A stretch of DNA of 64,000 nucleotides from Novosphingobium sp. EMRT-2. GTDB lineage: Bacteria > Pseudomonadota > Alphaproteobacteria > Sphingomonadales > Sphingomonadaceae. This document shows, piece by piece, positions 56,822-64,000 of this stretch. Where the stretch lies: assembly GCF_005145025.1 (NCBI RefSeq), contig NZ_CP039695.1, positions 1,359,501 through 1,423,500 of the forward strand. The letters are read 5' to 3'. A program made the translations under genes and the position numbers. Position 1 is the first letter of the stretch; each line of letters begins with the position of its first letter. The notes beneath the pieces were generated by a model. The model was not told where the DNA came from, ran no database searches, and was given only the letters and a program-made list of their open reading frames with translations.

Positions 56822-57973
56822 TCACTTGCCGGAAACGTCAACCTCGGCGGTCATCGACAGGCCCACGCGCAGCGGATGATCGCGCAGTTCCTGCGGATCG
56901 AGCGTGACGCGCACGGGCAGGCGCTGGACAACCTTGATCCAGTTGCCCGTGGCGTTCTGCGCGGGGATCAGCGCGAACGAAGCCCCGGTGCCGCCCGAAA
57001 GCCCCGTGACCTTGCCGTGATAGGTCACGCCGCCGCCATAGAGATCGGACGTGAGCGTGACCGGCTGGCCGACCCTGACTTTCGCCAGCTGCCCTTCCTT
57101 GAAGTTCGCGTCGACATAAAGCTGGCCCACCGGCACCACCAGCATCAGCACGCCACCGGGCGCGACGCGCTGGCCGACCTGGACGTTGCGCCGCGTGACG
57201 ATGCCATCGACGAGCGCGCGCACCACGGTGCGTTCCAGATCGAGCCGCGCCTGCGCCACGCGGGCTTCGGCGGCCTGCACTTCAGGCGCGGTGGCCACGC
57301 TGGTGCCAACGATCAGCGCGTTGTTGGCGGCCAGTTGCCCGCTGGCCGCGCCACGGGTGGAGGCGGCCTGTGCCACGCCGGCGCGGGCGAGTTCGAGATT
57401 GGCCTGCGCCGCCGCGAAGGCGTTGGTCGCGCTGGTCAGTTCCTCGCCCGATACAGCCCCGTTGGGCGCGAGACGGCGGCGGCGGTCGAGATCGATCCGG
57501 GCCTTGGTGAACTCCGCCTCGGCCGCGGCGAGCTGCGCCCGCGCGCGGGTGATGTCCGCCTCGCGCGCGGCAACCTGTGCCGCCAGCGCCGTGCTCGTCG
57601 CCGCGGTCTGGCCATACATCCGGCGGGCCTTGGCCAGTTCCGCCTCCGCCTGCGCCAGCGCGATGCGGGCGTCGCGATCGTCGAGCTGCACCAGCACGTC
57701 GCCCTTCTTCACAACCTGCGTGTCCTGCACCGGAACGCCCGCGACCTGCGCCGCGACCATCGAGGTGACGCTGGCGGTATCGGCCCCGACATAAGCATTG
57801 TCGGTCTCGACATAGTGGCTGCCGACGAGGACGTACCACACGCCATAGGCAAGGGCGGCCAGCACCACGGCCGCCGCGATCGCCCGCAGCGCGGTACGAC
57901 GTTTCTCGCTGGCGCCGGATGCAGGGGCCATCGGGGCGCCTTGGGTCTGAACGGCGGGATCGGCTTCAGCCAT
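56822..57973 (-). CDS. emrA: HlyD/EmrA-type membrane-fusion adaptor
   Basis: 383 aa from ATG 57973, overlapping the outer-membrane gene's end by 8 bases. A single membrane helix (A-L-R-A-I-A-A-A-V-V-L-A-A-L-A-Y-G-V-W-Y-V-L-V) is followed by Y-V-E-T-D-N-A-Y-V-G-A-D (EmrA signature), V-K-K-G-D-V-L-V-Q-L-D-D-R-D, a long helical hairpin and a barrel (G-Q-R-V-A-P-G-G-V-L-M-L-V-V-P). N-W-I-K-V-V-Q-R-L-P-V-R is typical of EmrA. It bridges EmrB and the outer-membrane channel. Confidence 0.93.
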   Translation of the reverse strand: MAEADPAVQTQGAPMAPASGASEKRRTALRAIAAAVVLAALAYGVWYVLVGSHYVETDNAYVGADTASVTSMVAAQVAGVPVQDTQVVKKGDVLVQLDDRDARIALAQAEAELAKARRMYGQTAATSTALAAQVAAREADITRARAQLAAAEAEFTKARIDLDRRRRLAPNGAVSGEELTSATNAFAAAQANLELARAGVAQAASTRGAASGQLAANNALIVGTSVATAPEVQAAEARVAQARLDLERTVVRALVDGIVTRRNVQVGQRVAPGGVLMLVVPVGQLYVDANFKEGQLAKVRVGQPVTLTSDLYGGGVTYHGKVTGLSGGTGASFALIPAQNATGNWIKVVQRLPVRVTLDPQELRDHPLRVGLSMTAEVDVSGK

Positions 57974-59444
57974 GGGAGGAATCCTTCGGTGCGGCAACCG
58001 CGGTGCTAGTGATCGAAAATCCGCCGCCAAGCGCGCGGACAAGGGCAACGTCGAGCGAGAAGGCACGCGCTTCCAGATCGGCGACTGCCATCCGGTTCTG
58101 CAACACCTGCTGCTCGGCAGTCAGGACGTTGAGGTATGTGGAAAGCCCGCCTTCGTAGCGCTGCCGGGCAATGGAGTAAGCCTGTTCCGAAGCCGCCAGC
58201 GCCTGCCGGCTTTCCCCCAGACGGGTCGCCAGCGCGTTCCGGCTGGCGACGGCATCGGCCACTTCGCGGAACGCCGTGGCGACCGTACCATCATAGCTCG
58301 CAACCGCCTCGTCATAGGTGGCGCGCGCCTGCCGGTACTGGCCCTGCAGCGCCCCGCCCCGGAACAGCGGCAGGCTGATCGCCGGCCCCGCCTGCCCATA
58401 GGTGGATCCGCTGTCGAACAGGTTGCCAAGGCCCAGCGCCTGGAACCCCGCCAGCGCACTCAACTTGATCGCCGGATAGAAATCGGCGCGCGCCACCTTG
58501 ATGCGGCTGGCAGCGGCTTCCACCCGGGCACGGGCGGCGGCGATGTCAGGCCGGCGGCCGATCAGGTCGGTGGTGACGTCCACCGGCAAGCCCCGCGCGA
58601 TTGCCACCACGGCGGGCAGCGCGATGTCCATGCCGCGATCCGGCCCCTTGCCCACCAGCGCGGCGATGCGGTTGCGGGTGAGCGCGATCATTTCGTCGGT
58701 GGCGGCAAGATCAGCGCGCGAGGCCGGCACGGCGGCATCGGCCTGCTTGAGTTCACCGCGCGTATCGAGGCCTGTGGTCACGCGATCGGACACCAGCGCG
58801 CGCGTTTGCTGCCGCAGTTCCAGCGCCCGTGCCTGCACCGCGCGTTCCGCCGTGAGACGGGCAAGATCGGCATAGGCGCTGGCGATGTTGGTGGACAGCA
58901 CCAGCCGCGCCTGTTCCAGATCGATCCGCGCCGCTTCAGCCTGCGAGGTGGCCGCCGCCAGCGCGGCCCGGTTGCGCCCCCACAGATCGAGGTCGAATTC
59001 CAGCGTGGCGGCGACCTGCCCGGTATCGTTCCACCCCTTCGGCACGAACGCGGGCGGGATACCGTTGTTGTAGCTCTGCTTGTTTTCGCCCACGCTGCCC
59101 TGCACGCCCAGCGATGGCAGGCGCGCGGCGCCGGCCTGCTGCTCCAGGGCACGCGCCGCGCGCAGGCGCGCCGCCGCCGCCGCCAGATCGGGCGCGCCGG
59201 CCAGCCCTTCCTCGATCAGCGCGGTCAACTGGCTGTCGCCATAGGCGCTCCACCAGTTCGTCTCTGGCCAGGCAGGAGCCGCGGTCGCAACCGTCGGCGA
59301 TACCAGCGCCCGCGTAGCCGCGAAGCTGTCCGCCGATCGAACAACAGGCGCTGGCCCCTGTTGCGGAATCGACGCGCACCCTGCCAGCAACAGCGTGCCA
59401 CCGAACGCCAGCGATGAAAGGAATGGGAAATTCGACTGAGTCAT
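57966..59444 (-). CDS. Outer-membrane efflux lipoprotein (NodT family)
   Basis: 492 aa from ATG 59444. The lipoprotein signal ends in L-L-L-A-G-C (C23). Family signatures include W-W-S-A-Y-G-D-S-Q-L-T-A-L-I, T-L-E-F-D-L-D-L-W-G-R-N-R-A and L-I-G-R-R-P-D-I-A-A-A-R-A-R-V-E-A-A. It is the channel of the EmrAB-type pump and the first gene of the operon. A TetR operator lies six bases upstream of its start codon. Confidence 0.93.
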   Translation of the reverse strand: MTQSNFPFLSSLAFGGTLLLAGCASIPQQGPAPVVRSADSFAATRALVSPTVATAAPAWPETNWWSAYGDSQLTALIEEGLAGAPDLAAAAARLRAARALEQQAGAARLPSLGVQGSVGENKQSYNNGIPPAFVPKGWNDTGQVAATLEFDLDLWGRNRAALAAATSQAEAARIDLEQARLVLSTNIASAYADLARLTAERAVQARALELRQQTRALVSDRVTTGLDTRGELKQADAAVPASRADLAATDEMIALTRNRIAALVGKGPDRGMDIALPAVVAIARGLPVDVTTDLIGRRPDIAAARARVEAAASRIKVARADFYPAIKLSALAGFQALGLGNLFDSGSTYGQAGPAISLPLFRGGALQGQYRQARATYDEAVASYDGTVATAFREVADAVASRNALATRLGESRQALAASEQAYSIARQRYEGGLSTYLNVLTAEQQVLQNRMAVADLEARAFSLDVALVRALGGGFSITSTAVAAPKDSSHG

Positions 59445-59449
59445 GGAAA

Positions 59450-59471
59450 AACCGTACTCTGTGGTACGGTT
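59450..59471. promoter_or_regulatory. TetR operator 1 (efflux side)
   Basis: A perfect inverted repeat, AACCGTAC, spacer TCTGTG, GTACGGTT, lies just before the efflux operon start and downstream of its likely promoter. It matches operator 2 closely. Confidence 0.85.
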
Positions 59472-59473
59472 AG

Positions 59474-59522
59474 GCAATAACGTCGAACCGCCCCTTGTCA
59501 ACATAAAACTGTACTCTATAGT
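59474..59522. promoter_or_regulatory. Back-to-back promoters for efflux operon and tetR
   Basis: For tetR: -35 TTGTCA (59495-59500), 16-base spacer, -10 TATAGT (59517-59522). For the efflux operon on the minus strand: -35 TTGACA (complement of 59496-59501), 16-base spacer, -10 TATTGC (complement of 59474-59479). The two -35 boxes coincide. The tetR start site would fall at or next to its ATG, so the mRNA may be leaderless. Confidence 0.5.
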
Positions 59523-59528
59523 ACGGTC
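59507..59528. promoter_or_regulatory. TetR operator 2 (tetR side)
   Basis: AACTGTAC, spacer TCTATA, GTACGGTC: the same 22-base layout as operator 1 with two imperfect positions. It ends at the base before the tetR ATG and covers its -10 box, so it suits autorepression. Confidence 0.82.
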
Positions 59529-60167
59529 ATGCCGCAGTCAGGAAAGAAACCTCCCGGAAAGCGCGAGGCGCGCAAGATCGACAGGCGCGAAGCCATCGTC
59601 GAAGTGGCCAAGCGCCAGTTTCTCGACAACGGCTATGCCGCCACGTCGATGTCGGCGATCGCCGCCGAACTGGGCGGCTCCAAGGCCACGCTGTGGAGCT
59701 ATTTTCCCAACAAGGAAGACCTGATCGCGGCAGTGCTGGATGAGGCCACCGCCGCCTATCGCCAGCAGTTCGCCGACCTGTTGCGCCCGTCGAAGGACAT
59801 GCCTTCGGCCGTTCTGCAATTCACGCGCAGCTTCATGGCAAAGCTGACCCTGCCCGAACCGTTGCGCCTGCACCGGCTGATCGTGGCGGAAAGCGGACGC
59901 AATCCGGAGCTGGGTCAGTTGTTCTTCGAACGCGCGCCCGGCCCCACGCTGGCGATGCTCCGAGATTTCATGGCGGACGGCATGGCCAGCGGACAATTGC
60001 GCCAGGCCGATCCGCAGCTGGCGGCCGACGCGTTGACCTCGCTGTGCCTTGGCGGGATGCACCGGCGCATCCTGTGGGGCGCGCCCCCCCCTGCGCCGGC
60101 GGCTGTCGAAACCGAAGCGCGCAACGTCACCGATATCTTCATGGCCGCTTTCGGACCAAGGCCCTGA
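59529..60167 (+). CDS. TetR family repressor of the EmrAB-NodT pump
   Basis: 212 aa. The DNA-binding domain is standard: R-R-E-A-I-V-E-V-A-K-R-Q-F-L-D-N-G-Y-A-A-T-S-M-S-A-I-A-A-E-L-G-G-S-K-A-T-L-W-S-Y-F-P-N-K-E-D-L (residues 19-63). The C-terminal domain resembles the AefR/TetR_C_7 type (L-R-L-H-R-L-I-V-A-E-S-G-R-N-P-E-L). It is divergent from the pump operon, and two matching operators lie between, so it very probably represses both the pump and itself until a ligand binds. Confidence 0.93.
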   Translation: MPQSGKKPPGKREARKIDRREAIVEVAKRQFLDNGYAATSMSAIAAELGGSKATLWSYFPNKEDLIAAVLDEATAAYRQQFADLLRPSKDMPSAVLQFTRSFMAKLTLPEPLRLHRLIVAESGRNPELGQLFFERAPGPTLAMLRDFMADGMASGQLRQADPQLAADALTSLCLGGMHRRILWGAPPPAPAAVETEARNVTDIFMAAFGPRP

Positions 60168-60168
60168 G

Positions 60169-60195
60169 CCGGCCGCATCGCGCCGATGCGGCCGG
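60169..60195. terminator. Two-way hairpin between tetR and prpE
   Basis: A perfect 12-bp stem, CCGGCCGCATCG/CGATGCGGCCGG, with a 3-base loop begins just after the tetR stop and precedes the convergent prpE stop. Confidence 0.7.
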
Positions 60196-60204
60196 GCGAA
60201 AGGT

Positions 60205-62088
60205 TCAGACCAGCGCGTGCCCGCCGACCGCGGCTTTCAGTGCATCGGGCACCGCGGGGTCCTCGATCGTCGGCGGGGTGGTGAAATCCTCGCCATTGAC
60301 GATCTTGCGTAGCAGGTTGCGCAGGATTTTGCCGGAACGGGTCTTGGGCAGTTGCTGGACCACGAACGCGGTCTTGAGCGCGGCGACGGCGCCGAGTTCG
60401 GCGCGCACGGCCCGGATCACCCGGTCGCGCATCGTGTCGTCGCCCTCCGCGCCCGCGCGCGGCACCACGAACGCCACCGGAATCATGCCCTTGATGGCAT
60501 CATCCGCGCCGATCACCGCGCATTCGGCCACGCCATCGACCCCGGCGACGATTTGCTCCATCTGCCCGGTGGACAGGCGGTGCCCGGCGACGTTGATGAT
60601 GTCGTCCGTGCGCCCCATGATGTGCACGAAGCCTTCGGCGTCTATGTAGCCGGCATCGCCCGTTTCGTAGAAGCCGGGAAAGGCGAGGAAGTTCTTCTCG
60701 TACCCGGCCTTGTTGTTCCACAGTGTGCGAAAGGCCCCGGGCGGCAGGGGCGCGCGGATCGCAACCGCGCCGCTTTCGCCGGCTGGCACGGGATGGCCGT
60801 CTTCCGACAGGATCGTGAAATCATAACCCGGCACGGGAAATCCGGCGCTGCCGCGCTTGCGGCGCAGGTCGCCCAGCGCGAAGCACGAGGCGATCGCCGG
60901 CCAGCCGAGTTCGGTCTGCCACCAGTGGTCGATCACCGGCAGCGCCGTGCAGCCTTCCGCCCAGGCGATCGTTTCCGGATCGGCCCGCTCGCCCGCCAGG
61001 AAGATCGCCTGGCACCGCCCGGTACCGATCTCGTCGATGAACCGGCCGTCGGGGTCTTCCTTGCGGATGGCGCGGATCGCGGTGGGCGCGGTGAAGAAGG
61101 TCTTCACGCCGTGGCGCGCAATGGTGCGCCAGAACGTGCCGGGATCGGGCGTGCCCACCGGCTTGCCCTCGAACAGCACCGTCGTCGCCCCCACCAGCAG
61201 CGGCGCATAGACGATGTAGCTGTGGCCGACGACCCAGCCCACATCAGACGCGGCCCAGAACACGTCGCCTGCGCCAATGTCGTAGATATTGGCCATCGAC
61301 CAGGCGAGCGCGACGGCATGGCCGCCATTCTCGCGCACCACGCCCTTGGGCGTCCCCGTGGTGCCGGAGGTGTAGAGGATATAGAGCGGATCGGCGGCCG
61401 CGACCGGCACCGGCGCGAGCATCGGATCAGCCGCCGTGGCGGCGCGCAGGGTCTGCCAGTCGCGATCGCGCGGCGCGTGCAGCGTGCCTTCCAGCCGATC
61501 CCGCTGAAGCAGCACGACATGCTCGATCCGATGCTCCGCCAGCGCCAGCGCTTCGTCCACCATCGGCTTGTAAGCAACGACGCGCGCGCCTTCGATGCCG
61601 CACGAGGCGGTCAGCAGCACCTTGGGCGTGGCGTCGTCGATGCGCTTGGCCAGTTCGAGCGCCGCGAAGCCGCCGAACACCACCGAATGGATCGCACCCA
61701 GCCGCGCGCAGGCCAGCATGGCGAACACGGTTTCGGGGATCATCGGCATGTAGAGGACCACCCGATCTCCCCGGCCAACGCCCAGCGAGGCCAGCATCGC
61801 GGCAACGCGGCCGGTTTCCTCGAGCAGTTCGGCGTAGCTATACTGCCGGACTGTGTCGGTGACCGGGCTGTCATAGATCAGCGCGGCGGCTTCGCCCCGC
61901 CCCGCCGCGACATGCCGGTCCAGACAATTGTGCGCGGTGTTGAGCGTACCGTCGGGAAACCAGCCGCCATCTTCGTCCCACACGCGCGAAGGCGCGGAGG
62001 TCCACTCCAGCGCCTTGGCCGCTTCGGACCAGAACCGTTCCGGCTGCTCGATACTGTCGCGCCATGCGCGGCTGTAGGCTTCGCTCAT
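60205..62088 (-). CDS. prpE: Propionyl-CoA synthetase (PrpE-like)
   Basis: 627 aa from ATG 62088. The opening Y-S-R-A-W-R-D-S-I-E-Q-P-E-R-F-W-S-E-A-A and the length match PrpE. AMP-forming ligase motifs are complete: Y-T-S-G-T-T-G-T-P-K-G-V-V, W-W-Q-T-E-L-G-W-P, Y-E-T-G-D-A-G-Y and the acetylatable lysine motif P-K-T-R-S-G-K-I-L-R. It activates propionate (and possibly acetate) with ATP and CoA. Acetyl-CoA synthetase is the alternative. It lies 82 bases after the transporter gene on the same strand, so the two may be co-transcribed. Confidence 0.9.
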   Translation of the reverse strand: MSEAYSRAWRDSIEQPERFWSEAAKALEWTSAPSRVWDEDGGWFPDGTLNTAHNCLDRHVAAGRGEAAALIYDSPVTDTVRQYSYAELLEETGRVAAMLASLGVGRGDRVVLYMPMIPETVFAMLACARLGAIHSVVFGGFAALELAKRIDDATPKVLLTASCGIEGARVVAYKPMVDEALALAEHRIEHVVLLQRDRLEGTLHAPRDRDWQTLRAATAADPMLAPVPVAAADPLYILYTSGTTGTPKGVVRENGGHAVALAWSMANIYDIGAGDVFWAASDVGWVVGHSYIVYAPLLVGATTVLFEGKPVGTPDPGTFWRTIARHGVKTFFTAPTAIRAIRKEDPDGRFIDEIGTGRCQAIFLAGERADPETIAWAEGCTALPVIDHWWQTELGWPAIASCFALGDLRRKRGSAGFPVPGYDFTILSEDGHPVPAGESGAVAIRAPLPPGAFRTLWNNKAGYEKNFLAFPGFYETGDAGYIDAEGFVHIMGRTDDIINVAGHRLSTGQMEQIVAGVDGVAECAVIGADDAIKGMIPVAFVVPRAGAEGDDTMRDRVIRAVRAELGAVAALKTAFVVQQLPKTRSGKILRNLLRKIVNGEDFTTPPTIEDPAVPDALKAAVGGHALV

Positions 62089-62170
62089 CGTCGAACCTCT
62101 CCTGTCCCCGTCCCCGTACCAAGGGGTTCGGCGCCGCACCTTGATCGAACACAAGGCGCGGCGCCATTGG

Positions 62171-63934
62171 TCATTGGTCGATGTTCCGGCGGAAGGTTTC
62201 GGGCAGGAAGAACAGCCCGATCACCACAGTGGCCGCCGCGACCACGACCGGGTACCAGAAGCCGTGGTAGATATCGCCGTTAGCCGCGACCATCGCGAAA
62301 CCGATCGCCGGCAGCAGTCCGCCCAGCCAGCCGTTGCCGATGTGATAGGGCAGCGACATCGAGGTGTAGCGGATGCGGCTGGGGAACAGTTCCACCAGCA
62401 TGGCCGCGATCGGGCCGTAGACCATCGTCACCAGCAGCACGAGGTAGAACAGCAGCGCGACGACGAGCGGCTTGTTCATCTGCGCCGGATCGGCCTTGGC
62501 CGGATAGCCGACCTTCTCCAGCTCGCCCACCACGGCGGGCTTGGCTTCGACCGCGGGCTTGTCGCCCTCCGCCGGCTTCGCCTTCACTTCAGGCGCACCC
62601 GCGACCTTGGCGGTGAAGGCGGCGATCGCCTTCTTCCGGTCGTCGCCGGAAACCGTGGACGGATCGGGCGCCAGGATCGTTTCCCCGCCGATGGTCACCG
62701 ACGCGATGGCACCAGCCGGTGCGGCGACGTTCTCATAGTTCACCGCCGCCTTGGCGAGCGCGTTCTTGACGATATCGCAGCTGGTGGTGTCGAACTTGTT
62801 GCCGCCCACCGGATCGAACTGCGACGAGCATTCGCCGGGGAACGCCGTCACTTTCACCGGCGCCGTGGCCTGGGCCTTCGCCAGCGCGGGGTTGGCCGCG
62901 TCGGTCAAGGCATGGAACACGGGGAACAGCGTGACGGCCGCCAGCGCCGCGCCGCCGAGGATGATCGGCTTGCGACCGACCTTGTCCGAAAGCCAGCCGA
63001 AGAACAGGAAGAACGGCGTGGCCATCGCCAGCGCGATGATCGTCAGGGTGTTGGCCTGGATGCCATCCACCTTGAGCATCTTTTCCAGGAAATACATGGC
63101 GTAGAGCTGACCAGTGTACCAGATCACGGCCTGCCCGGCGATCGCGCCGAAGAAGGCGATGAGTACGACCTTCAGGTTCTTCCATTCGCCGAAGGCTTCG
63201 GTCAGCGGCGCCTTGGAGGCGGTGCCTTCCGACTTCATCTTCTGGAACACCGGCGATTCATGCAGCTTCAGGCGCAGCCACAGGCCCACCACCAGGAACA
63301 GGCCCGACAGCAGGTAGGGAACGCGCCAGCCCCAGGCCTTGAACGCATCCTCGCCCACGCCGGTCACGGGCGAACGCACCGTGATCACGATCAGCAGCGC
63401 CATGGCCAGGCCCGCCGTGGCGGTGATCTGGATCCAGCTGGTATAGAGGCCTCGCTTGTTGTTGGGCGCGTGTTCGGCGACGTAGGTCGCCGCGCCGCCG
63501 TATTCGCCACCGAGTGCCAGCCCCTGGAACATGCGCAGCACGACCAGCATGATCGGCGCGGCGACGCCGACCGTCTCGTACGTGGGCAGGCAGCCGACGA
63601 GGAAGGTGGAAAGCCCCATCACCACCAGCGTGATGATGAAGGTATAGCGCCGGCCGAAGGTATCGCCGATCTTGCCGAAGACCAGCGCGCCGAACGGGCG
63701 GACGATGAAGCCCGCCGCAAAGACCAGCAGGGCCATGATGAACGACGTGGTCGGGTTCAGCCCGGTCAGGAACTTGGCCGCGATGATCGAGGTCAGCAGA
63801 CCATAGAGGTAGAAATCGTACCATTCGAACACCGTGCCCAGTGACGATGCCGTGATGATCAGCTTTTCGCTGTGTGTCGCCTGATGATGCTTTGGCAGTC
63901 CGACGGCATCCGCCGGTATTTCCTGATAGTCCAT
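62171..63934 (-). CDS. MHS-family MFS transporter with large extra-membrane insertion
   Basis: 587 aa, longer than the usual 430-450 for this family. The N-terminal half is typical: G-T-V-F-E-W-Y-D-F-Y-L-Y-G, R-P-F-G-A-L-V-F-G-K-I-G-D-T-F-G-R-R, L-R-M-F-Q-G-L-A-L-G-G-E-Y-G-G-A-A-T-Y-V-A-E-H-A-P. Residues about 340-482 form a hydrophilic insertion between late membrane helices with C369 and C386 and an Ala/Lys/Pro-rich part. The last helices resume with V-Y-G-P-I-A-A-M-L-V-E-L-F-P. It is a proton symporter for a small acid or zwitterion; with prpE next to it, a short-chain acid is plausible. Confidence 0.9.
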   Translation of the reverse strand: MDYQEIPADAVGLPKHHQATHSEKLIITASSLGTVFEWYDFYLYGLLTSIIAAKFLTGLNPTTSFIMALLVFAAGFIVRPFGALVFGKIGDTFGRRYTFIITLVVMGLSTFLVGCLPTYETVGVAAPIMLVVLRMFQGLALGGEYGGAATYVAEHAPNNKRGLYTSWIQITATAGLAMALLIVITVRSPVTGVGEDAFKAWGWRVPYLLSGLFLVVGLWLRLKLHESPVFQKMKSEGTASKAPLTEAFGEWKNLKVVLIAFFGAIAGQAVIWYTGQLYAMYFLEKMLKVDGIQANTLTIIALAMATPFFLFFGWLSDKVGRKPIILGGAALAAVTLFPVFHALTDAANPALAKAQATAPVKVTAFPGECSSQFDPVGGNKFDTTSCDIVKNALAKAAVNYENVAAPAGAIASVTIGGETILAPDPSTVSGDDRKKAIAAFTAKVAGAPEVKAKPAEGDKPAVEAKPAVVGELEKVGYPAKADPAQMNKPLVVALLFYLVLLVTMVYGPIAAMLVELFPSRIRYTSMSLPYHIGNGWLGGLLPAIGFAMVAANGDIYHGFWYPVVVAAATVVIGLFFLPETFRRNIDQ

Positions 63935-64000
63935 GATTGCCTCTCCCAGTCCCAGACAGGATCTGAACGTCTATTTTACGGCTGTTCGACCCGAAGAGCC

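Noticed and set aside
53003..58009. Very long open frames opposite the TonB receptor (minus, 53003-55255) and opposite emrB/emrA (plus, 55283-58009)
   Set aside because: They lie antisense to clearly conserved genes, are rich in Arg, Gly, His and Asp as shadow frames in high-GC DNA are, and show no family features or start signals.
60352..62283. 643-aa plus-strand open frame over prpE
   Set aside because: Antisense to a ligase with all motifs intact; no independent evidence of coding.

Overview
The window is chromosomal DNA of a high-GC alphaproteobacterium, most likely a member of the Sphingomonadales (Novosphingobium/Sphingomonas type). The evidence is the uniformly high GC, dense TonB-dependent receptors, a MucR/Ros regulator, a DUF1905 protein and tRNA genes of alphaproteobacterial type. 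The genus is an inference. I see no rRNA, CRISPR array or insertion sequence.

Region 1 (1 to about 15.8 kb) is the late, tail-side part of a prophage with a long, non-contractile-type tail; its head genes and integrase lie outside the window to the left. In order it has a DUF1320 adaptor (cut by the window edge), a gpG-like completion protein, a tail terminator, a small protein, the tail tube protein, a G/GT tail-assembly chaperone pair joined by a clear -1 frameshift signal, a 1230-aa tape measure, an 880-aa tip/fibre protein and several small tail-end genes. A hairpin follows, then a lysozyme-like endolysin that lacks the catalytic Glu, an SGNH esterase-like protein, small unknowns and a convergent tandem-XRE regulator. 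The prophage stops next to the 3' end of a tRNA-Ser gene, a plausible attachment site.

Region 2 (16-42 kb) is mostly housekeeping: tRNA-Ser, a secreted cyclophilin, DUF1905, MucR, an MdtABC-type RND efflux operon with its outer-membrane factor, a DUF2520 dehydrogenase, NhaA, tRNA-Thr, a TPR-like protein paired with a DUF3142 lipoprotein, a long-chain polyprenyl diphosphate synthase, chorismate mutase, an XRE/MmyB regulator divergent from a methyltransferase, Lrp, a soluble histidine kinase, a polysaccharide deacetylase-like protein, tRNA-Ile2 and tRNA-Pro, DUF1993, TrmL and a secreted dipeptidase.

Region 3 (42.4-55.3 kb) is a metal-uptake island. Three TonB-dependent receptors surround a four-gene operon for a PepSY membrane protein, a DUF2271 protein carrying a flavinylation motif (D-x-x-S-G-A-T), a DUF4198 protein and the flavin transferase ApbE. 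Next to it are a TonB protein and a PiuC-type Fe(II)/2-oxoglutarate hydroxylase. Candidate Fur-type palindromes precede the divergent PepSY/receptor pair and tonB. The natural reading is a flavin-based, extracytoplasmic electron path that reduces or releases iron delivered by the receptors. This is the most interesting system in the window.

Region 4 (55.3-64 kb) holds an EmrAB-NodT efflux operon divergent from a TetR repressor with two matching operators, then a propionyl-CoA synthetase and an MHS-family transporter with an unusual Cys-containing insertion.
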